The notes under the pieces are model-generated. The model did no database searches. It had not been told where the DNA came from and saw only the letters and a program-made list of their open reading frames with translations. Shown piece after piece: positions 1 through 8,339 of a stretch of DNA of 64,000 bases. The position numbers were made by a program, and so were the translations under genes. Location of the stretch: NCBI GenBank assembly GCA_903919975.1, contig CAIXKE010000003.1:25220-89219 (forward strand), given 5' to 3'. The number at the start of each line of letters is the position of its first letter. Positions within the stretch are counted from its first letter, which is position 1. This stretch comes from Akkermansiaceae bacterium. Its GTDB lineage: Bacteria; Verrucomicrobiota; Verrucomicrobiia; Verrucomicrobiales; Akkermansiaceae.

Positions 1-1
1 C

Positions 2-94
2 ATCACCACGTTACCGAAGTCGGCCACCAACCGCATCTTCGGCCGTCGCTTCGAAATAGTCTCGTTCCGCTGGCTCGCCGACGGGGAGATCTAA
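2..94 (+). CDS. C-terminal end of an unidentified protein (partial)
   Basis: The window opens inside an open frame that gives about 30 residues ending in WLADGEI before a TAA at 92-94. Codon use resembles the genes downstream, so this is probably the real tail of a gene lying to the left. There is too little sequence to name a family, and the frame could be fortuitous. Confidence 0.4.
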   Translation: MTTLPKSATNRIFGRRFEIVSFRWLADGEI

Positions 95-142
95 CAAAAT
101 AAAAGTTCTTCAACCTCAAGTCTTCAATTGGCAAACCCACCC

Positions 143-844
143 ATGCGTGCTATCGTCTTCCTTTTCTGCCTTCTCGGTTTCGCGGTCCGGGCTGCCGAAA
201 ATTCGCCCAGAACCTGTCGCATTGTGTTTCCCAGTGCGCCTCAGGATGCTCCCGGGAAACTCCACCTTTTCGATGGTGAGGCATCCCAGGAAGTTGAACT
301 TCCCCAATGGAACTTCTCGCCCGTTTACAAAGTCCGCCCGGGGGCCGTCACACTCGCGCTGCTGCCCGCGGCTCCTCCCGCTCCCGCCGCCCCCGGAGCT
401 GCGATTCCCATCCCCGCGGGCGCTCCCAAAGTCGCCATCGGCGAGGGGATCGGCGATTTTTATCTGATCGTCTCCAGCGATCCCTCGAACAAGGTGGCTC
501 CGGTCAAAATGCAGGTGATCAATGCGGATTCCTCGAAATTCAAACGAGGGCAGATGCTCTGGTGTAATCTAACCCGCAACAGGGTTGGTGGCAAGGTCGG
601 CTCGCGCAATCTCCTCATCGAGCCGAACTCCCGGCTCATCCTCGATTCACCCGCCACCCGCATGGAGGACTACCACGTCAACATCCGCTATATTCTTCCG
701 GGAAAAGAGCAATCCGAGCCAGTCTGCGAAACTAACTGGCCTTACGATCCACGTACCCGTGGAGTCTTCTTCATCGTCAATCCGCCCGCCGGCCTCGTCC
801 CCCGCATCATGGGCTTCTCCGACTTCCGCGAAGCCGCCGAATGA
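143..844 (+). CDS. Secreted protein of unknown function, tandem copy 1
   Basis: A 233-residue protein of unknown function. ATG 143 is preferred over a TTG at 128 because it puts a basic residue and a hydrophobic signal peptide (residues about 1-20, cleavage near VRAAE) at the very N-terminus. The mature part has a beta-rich first half, an alanine/proline linker around residues 78-97 (PAAPPAPAAPG...), and a second half ending in GFSDFREAAE. The gene at 1064-1795 is a near-identical paralogue from residue 15 or so onward, but its signal peptide differs. A third, truncated copy lies at 1974-2062. I recognise no catalytic motif. The protein is probably periplasmic or exported. Confidence 0.8.
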   Translation: MRAIVFLFCLLGFAVRAAENSPRTCRIVFPSAPQDAPGKLHLFDGEASQEVELPQWNFSPVYKVRPGAVTLALLPAAPPAPAAPGAAIPIPAGAPKVAIGEGIGDFYLIVSSDPSNKVAPVKMQVINADSSKFKRGQMLWCNLTRNRVGGKVGSRNLLIEPNSRLILDSPATRMEDYHVNIRYILPGKEQSEPVCETNWPYDPRTRGVFFIVNPPAGLVPRIMGFSDFREAAE

Positions 845-950
845 ACACTTTAACCCAAAATCCCAGGGGATTAATTACCCCGGCCATGGCCCCCTGTGTC
901 ATCCCTTTGGACGATATGACGGTTTAGCCAGCTTGATGCACTCTTAATCC
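845..950 (+). repeat. 3' flank of the tandem duplication, copy 1 of 3
   Basis: The sequence after the stop codon (AACACTTTAACCC... GTGTCATCCCTTTGG...) recurs after copy 2 (1796-1900) and after the truncated copy 3 (2063-2168) with small differences. The duplicated unit therefore includes the coding region and about 100 bp of 3' flank. No terminator-like T tract was seen. Confidence 0.8.
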
Positions 951-1063
951 ATAAGCACTCTTTGCGACAAATACCCACCCCCTGATGCGCTTAAGTGCCA
1001 TCAGAATTCCAAGACCCGATCCACACAACCGTGAAACCCAACGCGATCAGCACCTTCAGCCCC

Positions 1064-1795
1064 ATGAAAGCACTAAGGACTCCGCATTGTCTTGTTCTGA
1101 CATCAATCGCCCTGAGTTGCCTTCTCGGTTTCGCGGCCCGGGCTGCCGAAAATTCGCCCAAAACCTGTCGCATTGTGTTTCTCAGTGCGCCTCAAGACGC
1201 TCCCGGGAAACTCCACCTTTTCGATGGTGAGGCATCCCAGGAAGTTGAACTTACCCAGATGTCATTCTCGCCCGTTTACAAAGTCCGCCCGGGGGCCGTC
1301 ACACTCGCGCTGCTGCCTGCGGCTCCTCCCGCTCCCGCCGCCCCCGGAGCTGCGATTCCCATCCCCGCCGGCGCCCCCAAAGTCGCCATCGGCGAGGGGA
1401 GCTGCGATTTTTATCTGATCGTCTCCAGCGATCCCTCGAACAAGGTGGCTCCAGTCAAAATGCAGGTGATCAATGCGGATGTCTCAAATTTTAAACGAGG
1501 GCAGATGCTCTGGTGTAATCTAACGAACAGCAAGGTGGGCGGCAAGGTCGGCTCGCGCGATCTCCTCATCGAGCCGAACTCCCGGCTCATCCTCGATCCA
1601 CCCGCCGACCGCAAGGAGGACTATTACGTCAAGATTCACTTTTTCCCCCCGGGTAAAGAGCAATCCGAGCCACTCTGCGAAACCAACTGGACTTACGATC
1701 CACGTACCCGTGTAGTCTACTTCATCGTCAATCCGCCCGCCGGCCTAGCCCCCCGCATCATGGGCTTCTCCGATTTCCGCGAAGCCGCCGAATGA
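1064..1795 (+). CDS. Secreted protein of unknown function, tandem copy 2, with a swapped signal peptide
   Basis: A 243-residue paralogue of the protein at 143-844. ATG 1064 gives the leader MKALRTPHCLVLTSIALS. This is almost identical to the leader MKPLRTPHCLVLTSIALS of the beta-repeat protein at 2395, and unlike copy 1. The mature part, from CLLGFAARAAENSP, follows copy 1 closely, including the alanine/proline linker and the GFSDFREAAE end. An in-frame ATG at 995 lies in sequence that is also shared with the 2395 gene leader and is probably untranslated. The gene thus looks like a recombinant: leader and upstream region from one gene, body and 3' flank from another. Function unknown. Confidence 0.8.
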   Translation: MKALRTPHCLVLTSIALSCLLGFAARAAENSPKTCRIVFLSAPQDAPGKLHLFDGEASQEVELTQMSFSPVYKVRPGAVTLALLPAAPPAPAAPGAAIPIPAGAPKVAIGEGSCDFYLIVSSDPSNKVAPVKMQVINADVSNFKRGQMLWCNLTNSKVGGKVGSRDLLIEPNSRLILDPPADRKEDYYVKIHFFPPGKEQSEPLCETNWTYDPRTRVVYFIVNPPAGLAPRIMGFSDFREAAE

Positions 1796-1973
1796 ACACT
1801 TCAACCCAAAATCCCAGGGGATCAATTACCCCGGCCATGGAAACCCAGTGTGTCATCCCTTTGGTTGACATGACAATTTGGTCGGTTTGATTCATTACTC
1901 AATCACATTAACGCCGCTATAGATCTCCATCAAAATTCCAAGATCCAAAATCCACCGCCAACAAAACCCTGAA

Positions 1974-2062
1974 ACCCGTGGAGTCTACTTCATCCTCAAT
2001 CCGCCCACCGGCCTCGTCCCCGCATCATGGGCTTCTCCGATTTCCGCGAAGCCGCCGAATGA
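1974..2062 (+). pseudogene. Truncated third copy of the tandem secreted-protein gene
   Basis: Only the last 29 or so codons remain, matching copy 1 from ACCCGTGGAGTC to the stop codon. One base is missing in the run of C residues before GCATCATGGG, so the frame is broken as well. It is followed by the same 3' flank as the intact copies (2063-2168), and preceded by a degenerate stretch resembling the leader regions at 1000-1040 and 2220-2260. Confidence 0.8.
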
Positions 2063-2274
2063 ACACTTCAACCCAAAATCCCACCGAATCAATTACCCCG
2101 GCCATGGAAACCCAGTGTGTCATCCCTTTGGTTGACATGACAGTTTGGTCGGTTTGATTCATTTTTTAACTTTAAGCGCCCGTTACGACAACTACCCACC
2201 CCTGATGCGCTTAATCGCCATCAGAATTCCAAGACCCGATCAACACAACCGTTAAACCCAAAGCAATCAGCCCC

Positions 2275-2319
2275 TCCAACTCCTCCAACTCCTCCAACTC
2301 CTCCAACTCCTCCAACTCC
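2275..2319 (+). repeat. Five exact copies of a 9-bp repeat in the leader of the beta-repeat gene
   Basis: The unit TCCAACTCC is repeated five times in a row and ends directly at an ATG (2320). It is followed by looser repeats of AAACCCAAAGCAATCAGCCC up to the preferred start at 2395. The unit is a multiple of three and lies upstream of the start, so changes in copy number would alter spacing rather than reading frame. Confidence 0.85.
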
Positions 2320-2394
2320 ATGAAACCCAAAGCAATCAGCCCCTTCAGTTCCTTCAGCCCCATTAAACCCAAAGCATCCAACACCATCAGCTCC

Positions 2395-4470
2395 ATGAAA
2401 CCACTAAGAACCCCGCATTGTCTTGTTCTGACATCAATCGCCCTGAGTCTGAGCGCCGCCTTCTCCGGAGCCCAAACCGTCACCTGGGAAGGAGATGTCA
2501 ACACAGTATGGAACACCGACGGCAACTGGTCCGGCGGCGCAAAACCGACGGCTTCAAACACCGTGCTCTACAACAGCACGAGCGCAAACCTCGCGGCGAC
2601 CTTGGGTGCTAATTTCAGCATTGCCGGCCTGACCATTGCCGACACTACCACAAATGTCTCCATCGGGGCTCTTAACACACTCGCCATCGGCACCGGCGGC
2701 ATCGACATGTCGAGCGTGAACAACGGATCCAACAATTTCACCATCTCCAACGCCGGGATCACATTCAACGCGGCCTCCAATATCACCGTCGCCACGGGCC
2801 GGACATTGACGCTGTCAGGTACCTCTAGCACCGTGACTAACGGCACGGTGGTTCTCAATGGGGCGGGGGCGGTAAATGCTACAACGGCGACAACTGTGGG
2901 CAATCTTACTGGACAAAACAGCGGCCTCACGGTGCAAAGCGGCACATTGACGCTGACTGCAAACATTACGGTAGGTGGCGCTGGCACTCTTAGCACAGGT
3001 GTTGGAGTCTTTAAAAACACAGGCGGCACGATCACCCAAGCTGCCAATGCGATTTTCGTTGGCCAGGACGGAACTGGCACATTCTCCCAAGAATCCGGCA
3101 ATAGCTCATTTTCCTCTTTACGAATGGCCGGTAGTACTGGGGGCAACGCAACCCTCAGCGTCAGCGGCGGCAATCTTGCGGTCACCACTTGGTCCAGCAT
3201 CATTGCCAGTGGTACGAGCTCGCAAGCGCACATCATCCTCACTGGCGGCACGGCTACGCTGCCAGTATTCCCCACGACCCGCGGCTCGGGCGCGACCGCC
3301 GACTTCAAGTTCGACGGCGGCGTGCTGCGGCCAACAGTAGGCAGCCTCACTTACATGCAGGCCAACGCATTCACCAATGCATGGCTGACAAACAACGGGG
3401 CGAAAATCGACACCAACGCGAAAGACATCACCATCGGCCAAGTGTTGTCGGATTTCTCGGGTGCAAACGGCACGCTGACCAAGCAAGGCCTGGGCACATT
3501 GACGCTCTCCGGCGAAAACACCTACAGTGGCACCACCACCGTTAACGGCGGGGTGCTTTCTCTGACGAATTCCCTCGCTATCAAAAACAGCGCCTTGGAT
3601 ACCGCGAACAGCGTCACCGGCACCGTCACCGCAGGTCTCAAGACCACCCAGACCGCTCTTACTTTCGGCGGCCTCACCGGCAACAAAGACCTCGCCTCGG
3701 TCTTCACCACCGCTTCGGGTGGCTATACCGCCGTCACCGCCCTGACCCTCAATCCCGGCACCGGCCTCACCCACACTTACTCGGGAGCAATTGCCAACGG
3801 GGCGGTGGGAGGCATGAGCCTCACCAAAACCGGTGACGGAACCCAAATCCTCACCGGCACCAACTCCTACACCGGAGTAACGAATGTGAACTCAGGCAAG
3901 CTGGTGATCAACGGCAGCATTTCCACCAGTTCGCTCACCACCGTGGCCGTGGGCGCAACCCTGGGCGGATCGGGAACCGTCGGAAAAACCGTCATCAACG
4001 GCACTCTCGCTGTCGGCAATAGCCCCGGCCAAATGAACTTCACGGATACCCTGGGCCTCAATGGAACCACGGTGATGGAAATCGATGGCACTTTGGGCGC
4101 TGGCGTGACGGATGGCCATGATTTCATCAATCTGACCGGCATAGGTGCGGCAGGCGTTCTCACCTACGGCGGCGCGATGACACTCGACATCGGTGTCATC
4201 TTTGGCTCGGGGATCTATTCATGGAACCTGTTTGATATGGCCAGCGAAACAGGCACCTTCACCAGCATCTCACTCGCCGACCTGTATTCCGGCAGCTTGT
4301 TGGATGGCGACTTGAACGGAGTCTGGGATCTCGTCAGCGGCGACAATACCTGGCAGTTCACCGAATCCACCGGCGTGCTAGATCTCGCCGTCGTCACCAT
4401 CCCCGAGCCGAACGTCGCCGCGTTGCTGGGTGGTCTCGGCACACTCGTGCTGCTGCGCCGCCGCCGCTGA
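2395..4470 (+). CDS. Secreted autotransporter-type beta-strand-repeat protein with PEP-CTERM-like tail
   Basis: A 691-residue exported protein, probably a surface or matrix protein. ATG 2395 is preferred over ATG 2320, because the first puts the signal peptide (MKPLRTPHCLVLTSIALS, then an AFSGAQ cleavage region) at the start. The body is rich in G, T, S and N. It contains autotransporter-associated beta-strand repeats of the form LTKxGxGTLTLSGxNTYSG and NGGxL at about residues 365-395 and 475-515, consistent with a beta-helix. The C-terminus has a PEP-CTERM-like sorting signal: IPEPN, a hydrophobic stretch (VAALLGGLGTLVLL) and an arginine cluster RRRR, the type processed by an exosortase. No outer-membrane beta-barrel domain is visible, so it is not a classical autotransporter. 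Confidence 0.85.
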   Translation: MKPLRTPHCLVLTSIALSLSAAFSGAQTVTWEGDVNTVWNTDGNWSGGAKPTASNTVLYNSTSANLAATLGANFSIAGLTIADTTTNVSIGALNTLAIGTGGIDMSSVNNGSNNFTISNAGITFNAASNITVATGRTLTLSGTSSTVTNGTVVLNGAGAVNATTATTVGNLTGQNSGLTVQSGTLTLTANITVGGAGTLSTGVGVFKNTGGTITQAANAIFVGQDGTGTFSQESGNSSFSSLRMAGSTGGNATLSVSGGNLAVTTWSSIIASGTSSQAHIILTGGTATLPVFPTTRGSGATADFKFDGGVLRPTVGSLTYMQANAFTNAWLTNNGAKIDTNAKDITIGQVLSDFSGANGTLTKQGLGTLTLSGENTYSGTTTVNGGVLSLTNSLAIKNSALDTANSVTGTVTAGLKTTQTALTFGGLTGNKDLASVFTTASGGYTAVTALTLNPGTGLTHTYSGAIANGAVGGMSLTKTGDGTQILTGTNSYTGVTNVNSGKLVINGSISTSSLTTVAVGATLGGSGTVGKTVINGTLAVGNSPGQMNFTDTLGLNGTTVMEIDGTLGAGVTDGHDFINLTGIGAAGVLTYGGAMTLDIGVIFGSGIYSWNLFDMASETGTFTSISLADLYSGSLLDGDLNGVWDLVSGDNTWQFTESTGVLDLAVVTIPEPNVAALLGGLGTLVLLRRRR

Positions 4471-4572
4471 GGAGCCAGTGCTTCGGTTGCCGCTTCACGG
4501 CCCGGTGCTTCAGTGAATCAGTAAGAGAAAAGCGAAAGACGCGGTGCGAAGCGGCTGATTCTTTCACTCTTA

Positions 4573-4628
4573 CCGAAACACTGAAACACCGAAACACCGA
4601 AACACCGAAACACCGAAACACCGAAACA
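4573..4628. repeat. Seven copies of an 8-bp tandem repeat
   Basis: CCGAAACA is repeated seven times; copy two carries CT in place of CC. The array is intergenic, between the beta-repeat gene and the hairpin at 4671. The unit length is not a multiple of three, which fits non-coding sequence. Confidence 0.85.
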
Positions 4629-4670
4629 CCGATTTTTCCGGAAGTTAATGGATTTTCTTCCGGGATCAAA

Positions 4671-4700
4671 GGGGCCGCCGTCTCTAGAGTCGGCGGCCCC
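4671..4700. terminator. Strong intergenic hairpin, possible terminator of the beta-repeat gene
   Basis: GGGGCCGCCG pairs perfectly with CGGCGGCCCC across a 10-nt loop that contains the palindrome CTCTAGAG. No long T tract follows on the plus strand, so intrinsic termination is plausible but not certain. Confidence 0.55.
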
Positions 4701-4763
4701 TGCATTTCCAAGGGTTCCTCATTTCAGATCCGCGGCCCCCGCCGCTTATCATGACGCCAACCA

Positions 4764-5006
4764 TTGCCTTCGGGTGCCGAGTCCACGGGGCGGGTTCTTT
4801 TGAAGTGGTCGCGGAAACCAGAGATCGAGATCAGTGGCTGCGAGATGGATGACATAGTCGTCAGCTGTCAGCAGCAGGTGGTGGAGCACCGGCATGTGGA
4901 TTTCTGGGTGACCAAGGGACTGATGGCAACGCGGGATGAACTGCTGCCGTTGTTGAGCGGTGCCCGCTGCACTGCCGTGATTGCGAGCACGCCACAAAAC
5001 AACTGA
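4764..5006 (+). CDS. Possible gene fragment, unidentified
   Basis: The 4701-5201 gap has no recognisable gene. The most protein-like frame is this one (80 residues, ending LSGARCTAVIASTPQNN), with G/C-rich third codon positions. After its stop, a second frame (LKSAILDDREIAEPRLLRAA, about 5003-5070) also reads like protein, which would fit a frameshifted remnant. A minus-strand frame across 4749-5183 is longer but rich in R, P and H, and looks like a shadow. No family recognised. Confidence 0.2.
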   Translation: MPSGAESTGRVLLKWSRKPEIEISGCEMDDIVVSCQQQVVEHRHVDFWVTKGLMATRDELLPLLSGARCTAVIASTPQNN

Positions 5007-5201
5007 AAAGCGCGATCCTCGACGACCGCGAAATAGCCGAACCCCGGTTGCTGCGGGCAGCTGTTCATACTTGATAGGATGTTCGCCGCGTGGGGGGTGA
5101 ACGTGCCATGCAACACCCTCAGGATGCGACAAGGGCCCAAGGGAACGGGGCAACTCGATCGGCACCGCCTGTGACCGGATCACAAAGGATGCGCGGGGAA
5201 A

Positions 5202-6158
5202 TCAGCACGGCAGCGTGATCTCCAGGACGCTCGTATCAGAGGATGCCACGAGCGCCGGTGTTCCTCTTGGCAGCAGGATTGTGTCGCCTGCGTAAAAGGA
5301 ACGTCCGTCGCCTGTCTCAAGACATCCCGCCATCATAGAAAGAATAGAAAAACGATCGGGATCGCGCGCCACGAAGGCATCCGCCGCAGCGACAAAATGC
5401 CGGTCGGTCCTGAAATACGGACATTCCGCCAGTGTCGTGCCTTGGGGAGAATCCATGGAAGGCTCGAAGTCGTCGAAGTCAATGCTCGCCATAGATTTGG
5501 CCACGTGCAGTTCGCGCGGTTTGCCGTCGAGACCTGCACGGTTCCAGTCGAAGACCCGGTATGTGGTATCCGAATTCTGTTGGATCTCGTGGATAAGAAA
5601 GCCGGCGCCGATCGCATGGAGGCGGCCAGACGGAATGAAGATTGAGTCGCCGGGCCGAGGCTCGATGGCATGGACGCACTCTGTCACAGATCCATTCACC
5701 AGTGCCTGGTGGAAGTCCTGCCGGGCCATGCCGCGGCGAAAGCCAACATGGAGTTTCGCGCCCGGATCGCATGCCGCGATGATCCACATTTCCGTCTTCG
5801 GTTCTCCGCCAAGCGATGAGGCGAGGGCGACGGGTGGATGCACTTGGATCGATAGATCGTCCCGTGCGTCGAGGATCTTCAAGAGGATGGGGAAACGCTC
5901 GGGCATGGTTTCATAGGCCGTGCCAAACACCTCGGAGCGATGCTCATTCCAGAGGTTGTTGAGGGAGGTGCCGACGAAGGCACCACTGGTTGCGATTGAT
6001 TGGGCGTCCAGCCGATCGACCAGTTCCCAGGATTCGCCGTAAGGCTGGTCCGATTCGGGAAGTGACCTTCCGTAGACTCGTTCCAGTTCCCTGCCCCCCC
6101 AGACACGTTCCATGTACAAAGGGGTGAAGGTGATAGGTGTATATCTGTGCATAGACAT
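5202..6158 (-). CDS. manA: Mannose-6-phosphate isomerase, class I (short form)
   Basis: Interconverts mannose 6-phosphate and fructose 6-phosphate in the cytoplasm, feeding GDP-mannose and exopolysaccharide synthesis or mannose catabolism. The protein has 318 residues, the usual size of the short Bacillus-type enzyme. The cupin core and zinc ligands are visible: QVHPP (Q105, H107), KTEMW (E123), and a histidine in SGRLHAIGAG (H181), followed by the conserved EIQQNSDTTYRVFDW segment. The gene stands alone on the minus strand. The second Met, two codons in, is an equally possible start. Confidence 0.93.
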   Translation of the reverse strand: MSMHRYTPITFTPLYMERVWGGRELERVYGRSLPESDQPYGESWELVDRLDAQSIATSGAFVGTSLNNLWNEHRSEVFGTAYETMPERFPILLKILDARDDLSIQVHPPVALASSLGGEPKTEMWIIAACDPGAKLHVGFRRGMARQDFHQALVNGSVTECVHAIEPRPGDSIFIPSGRLHAIGAGFLIHEIQQNSDTTYRVFDWNRAGLDGKPRELHVAKSMASIDFDDFEPSMDSPQGTTLAECPYFRTDRHFVAAADAFVARDPDRFSILSMMAGCLETGDGRSFYAGDTILLPRGTPALVASSDTSVLEITLPC

Positions 6159-6303
6159 TGGGTTTTGTGTGCCTTGTCGCAGCTAGATTAGGAGAGGAAA
6201 CGATCAGGGCAATCCCAAACCCCCCCGACAGCAAAAATCTCACAGGGCTGTCATGGATGGTGGTTTTCATAGTAGGATTGGTTTGGAAAAAACGTAGAAG
6301 GCA

Positions 6304-6322
6304 CCCATCTTACCAAGATGGG
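6304..6322. other. Small hairpin upstream of manA
   Basis: CCCATCTT and AAGATGGG form an 8-bp perfect stem with a 3-nt loop, about 150 bp upstream of manA. The role is unknown. It may be a terminator for the accessory module transcribed leftward from 8294. Confidence 0.4.
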
Positions 6323-6361
6323 GAATGAATCGCGGAGGGCGATGCATGCTCAAGGAGCGTT

Positions 6362-6621
6362 GGCGTCTCGCTAACGGTGTTTCAGCGCTTGGGAAATCTT
6401 GTGGGCGAGACGCTCAATTCTGTCAGGCCAGGGCTAATAATTAAGATGATTCAACCACAGATGGACAGGATGGACGCAGATGGATAGGATGGACGCAGAT
6501 GGATAGGATAAAAACGCTGTCTTTATCAGTGTTCTTCATCTGCGTCTATCTGGGTTCATCTGCGGTTAAAAAATCTTAAACTGACAGGATTGGGAGAGAT
6601 GCCCACACGCCTTGAGTTACA
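6362..6621. repeat. Direct repeat A of the thrS 3' region (distal end of the accessory module)
   Basis: This stretch is almost the same as 8430-8669 and carries the same dispersed palindrome (6453-6567, arms CCACAGATGGAC.../...TCATCTGCGG). It has one extra 'ATGGACGCAGATGGATAGG' unit relative to copy B. It ends with CACACGCCTTGAGTTACA, which in copy B is the sequence around the thrS stop codon. Together with copy B it brackets the two-gene module. Confidence 0.9.
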
Positions 6622-6714
6622 TCGGCTTCGCGTTGGCCGATGACGAGCATGTAGGGGACGCGGTCGAGGCGGGCGTTGCGGATTTTCGCGCCGATCTTGT
6701 CGCTCGTGCGGTGC
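6622..6714 (-). pseudogene. thrS: Duplicated fragment of thrS
   Basis: About 92 bp match the inside of thrS at 8773-8865, covering the segment that encodes the C-terminal anticodon-binding domain around [19 protein letters not shown]. Relative to the intact gene, roughly 100 bp between this segment and the stop codon are missing. The match ends within a few bases of the stop codon of the winged-helix gene at 6716. Confidence 0.9.
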
Positions 6715-6715
6715 G

Positions 6716-7726
6716 CTAGCCGAGGAGGGAATCGATGTCGGTGATGAGAGATTCGACGAGGTTAGCACCGGAGAGCGTGCGGGTGGTAAGGAGTTTATGG
6801 GCGATGCCGGCACGCACCAGAGCGGGCATCGCTTCATCAAGCGCTTCGCGGAGCTTGATGCCTTGGAAGCGCTCGGATTTTTCGTCGATGCCGGGAAGGG
6901 CGAGGGTTTGCCGAAAGAGGAGAATGGCGTGAAAGAGCGGTGCCCAGTTGATCCATTCTGGGAAGTTCTTCGAGTCCGACCAGTTGAGTAGGAAGCGCCA
7001 GTCATCGCGATGAATGGCGAAGTTTTTCTCACGACCGACCCGCGTGGCCCGGACGTGGCCGGAGGCGGCGAGTTCATTCAGCACCAGCTGGACGGTGCGG
7101 CGGAAGTAACCGGTCTGGCGCGCGATCTCGGCGGGGTGGCCGAGTTCATTGGCCAGCAGCCAGGCCATGATTTCGGCGCGGGCCTGATTTCCGAAAAGGG
7201 CGCGTAGTTTGAAAAGGAAAGCGGCGGGTTGGTCGGTGCGCGGCGGTTGGCTCATCTTCCGAAATTCGACAGGGCCTCTCAACCAACCCCAGCGCAGAAA
7301 CACGGGTTCCGGCTCGCCGAAGAATCGGGCTGGCAGGAACATCGGTTCCGGTTCCTTGTTCACAGGCATGGGAATGTGCCGGACGAGGAATTTCCACTTG
7401 GAATGGGGGTTTTCCTGGGTGAGTCGTTCCGCCATGGCTCCGAGGATGGTGGGTTCACCAAACGGGTATTCCTTCATCAGGTGGCGGAGTCGCTGGAGAT
7501 TAAGCCAGGATTCGTTTTCTCTTAACCAATCGAGCACCTCATCAAACAACCGGGAATCATGGCGGGCAATAGTGGTGGAAAGCAGCAACAAGGCTTCCGG
7601 ATCAGTGATGCACGGGGTTTCGGAATTGGCATAGCCAGCCAGTCCCAAGGTGGACCACTGGCCCCACAGGAAACTCACGAGCTTGTCCGTGAGAGCGGCG
7701 CTAGATTCGTTCAAGGAGATCGGCAT
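6716..7726 (-). CDS. Winged-helix DNA-binding protein, partner of the adjacent nucleotidyltransferase
   Basis: A 336-residue protein. A helix-turn-helix/winged-helix segment is visible at about residues 180-238 ([20 protein letters not shown], then [21 protein letters not shown]). The N-terminal part is helical and not recognised. ATG 7726 lies inside the last codons of the upstream nucleotidyltransferase gene (26-bp overlap), which implies translational coupling; a TTG at 7732 is an alternative. By analogy with AbiEi/AbiEii pairs and DUF6036 neighbourhoods it could be the regulator or antitoxin half of a two-gene system, but its order is reversed and its length is unlike AbiEi. The role is inferred. 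Confidence 0.7.
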   Translation of the reverse strand: MPISLNESSAALTDKLVSFLWGQWSTLGLAGYANSETPCITDPEALLLLSTTIARHDSRLFDEVLDWLRENESWLNLQRLRHLMKEYPFGEPTILGAMAERLTQENPHSKWKFLVRHIPMPVNKEPEPMFLPARFFGEPEPVFLRWGWLRGPVEFRKMSQPPRTDQPAAFLFKLRALFGNQARAEIMAWLLANELGHPAEIARQTGYFRRTVQLVLNELAASGHVRATRVGREKNFAIHRDDWRFLLNWSDSKNFPEWINWAPLFHAILLFRQTLALPGIDEKSERFQGIKLREALDEAMPALVRAGIAHKLLTTRTLSGANLVESLITDIDSLLG

Positions 7727-8294
7727 AACCAAGTTCGGCTAAGATTGGGGTGAGTTGATAGGTTTTGAACCCTTCCGAATCATCCTGGCGGAAGACCCAG
7801 TGGATGGCGGCGATGAGTTCCTCTTCGGTGGGAGAAAGTTCGATAAGATCGTCGAGATGTCGTCCCGGCCCCGAGTCCGCAGCGGCATAGAGCTTGAAGA
7901 AAATCTGGTCGTAACGTTCGATATAGCTTATTATCAGCGATTTCCCGTATTCGGTCGAAACCACGCGGCTGAGTATGCCATCGGGAAAGCCAAAGCGAAA
8001 GAAGGTGTCGTCGGAGGGACCTGTATTGAACCAGTTTTCCATGAGTCCCAAATCGTCGCGGACCAACTCAATGGCTTTCAGCAACTCTGCTGGAAGCGGG
8101 GTGGCGGTGACCAATGTGCCATCCACTAACGAGGCGAGGACATCCACGTCTTTGGTGGTTTTGCGGTTTACCAGACCAAGAGCCAGCAACGAGGAGCCCC
8201 CACAAACGACGAAATGGCGAGTAGGTTGGTCCTGCGTCAGTTCGGCGAGAATACGGAGAGCCTCTGCCAGAAGATCTTTATTTAGCTTTTTCAT
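7701..8294 (-). CDS. Nucleotidyltransferase-fold protein (DUF6036/AbiEii-like)
   Basis: A 197-residue protein with the minimal nucleotidyltransferase signature: CGGSSLLALGL at about residues 31-41, then TTKDVDVL with acidic residues D49 and D51. Proteins of this type occur as putative toxins in AbiE-like abortive-infection or toxin-antitoxin modules. The third catalytic acidic residue cannot be assigned by eye. ATG 8294 was chosen; a TTG at 8306 would add four residues. The downstream winged-helix gene overlaps its 3' end. The pair sits between two direct repeats of the thrS 3' region, suggesting horizontal arrival. Confidence 0.75.
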   Translation of the reverse strand: MKKLNKDLLAEALRILAELTQDQPTRHFVVCGGSSLLALGLVNRKTTKDVDVLASLVDGTLVTATPLPAELLKAIELVRDDLGLMENWFNTGPSDDTFFRFGFPDGILSRVVSTEYGKSLIISYIERYDQIFFKLYAAADSGPGRHLDDLIELSPTEEELIAAIHWVFRQDDSEGFKTYQLTPILAELGYADLLERI

Positions 8295-8339
8295 CGAGAA
8301 AGACAATTAAAACACCCGTTTCGGATAATTCAATTGTTT

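Noticed and set aside
2568..3846. Long minus-strand frames opposite the beta-repeat gene (260 and 242 codons)
   Set aside because: They are antisense shadows of a low-complexity G/T/S-rich gene, have no start context or recognisable domain, and alternate between frames.
4573..4628. 8-bp repeats considered as coding (minus-strand VSVFRCFG pattern)
   Set aside because: The peptide is a direct product of the tandem repeat; the unit is not a multiple of three and no conserved flanking protein was seen.
4749..5183. Minus-strand 144-codon frame downstream of manA
   Set aside because: Rich in R, P and H with no domain; composition fits a shadow of a possible plus-strand fragment.
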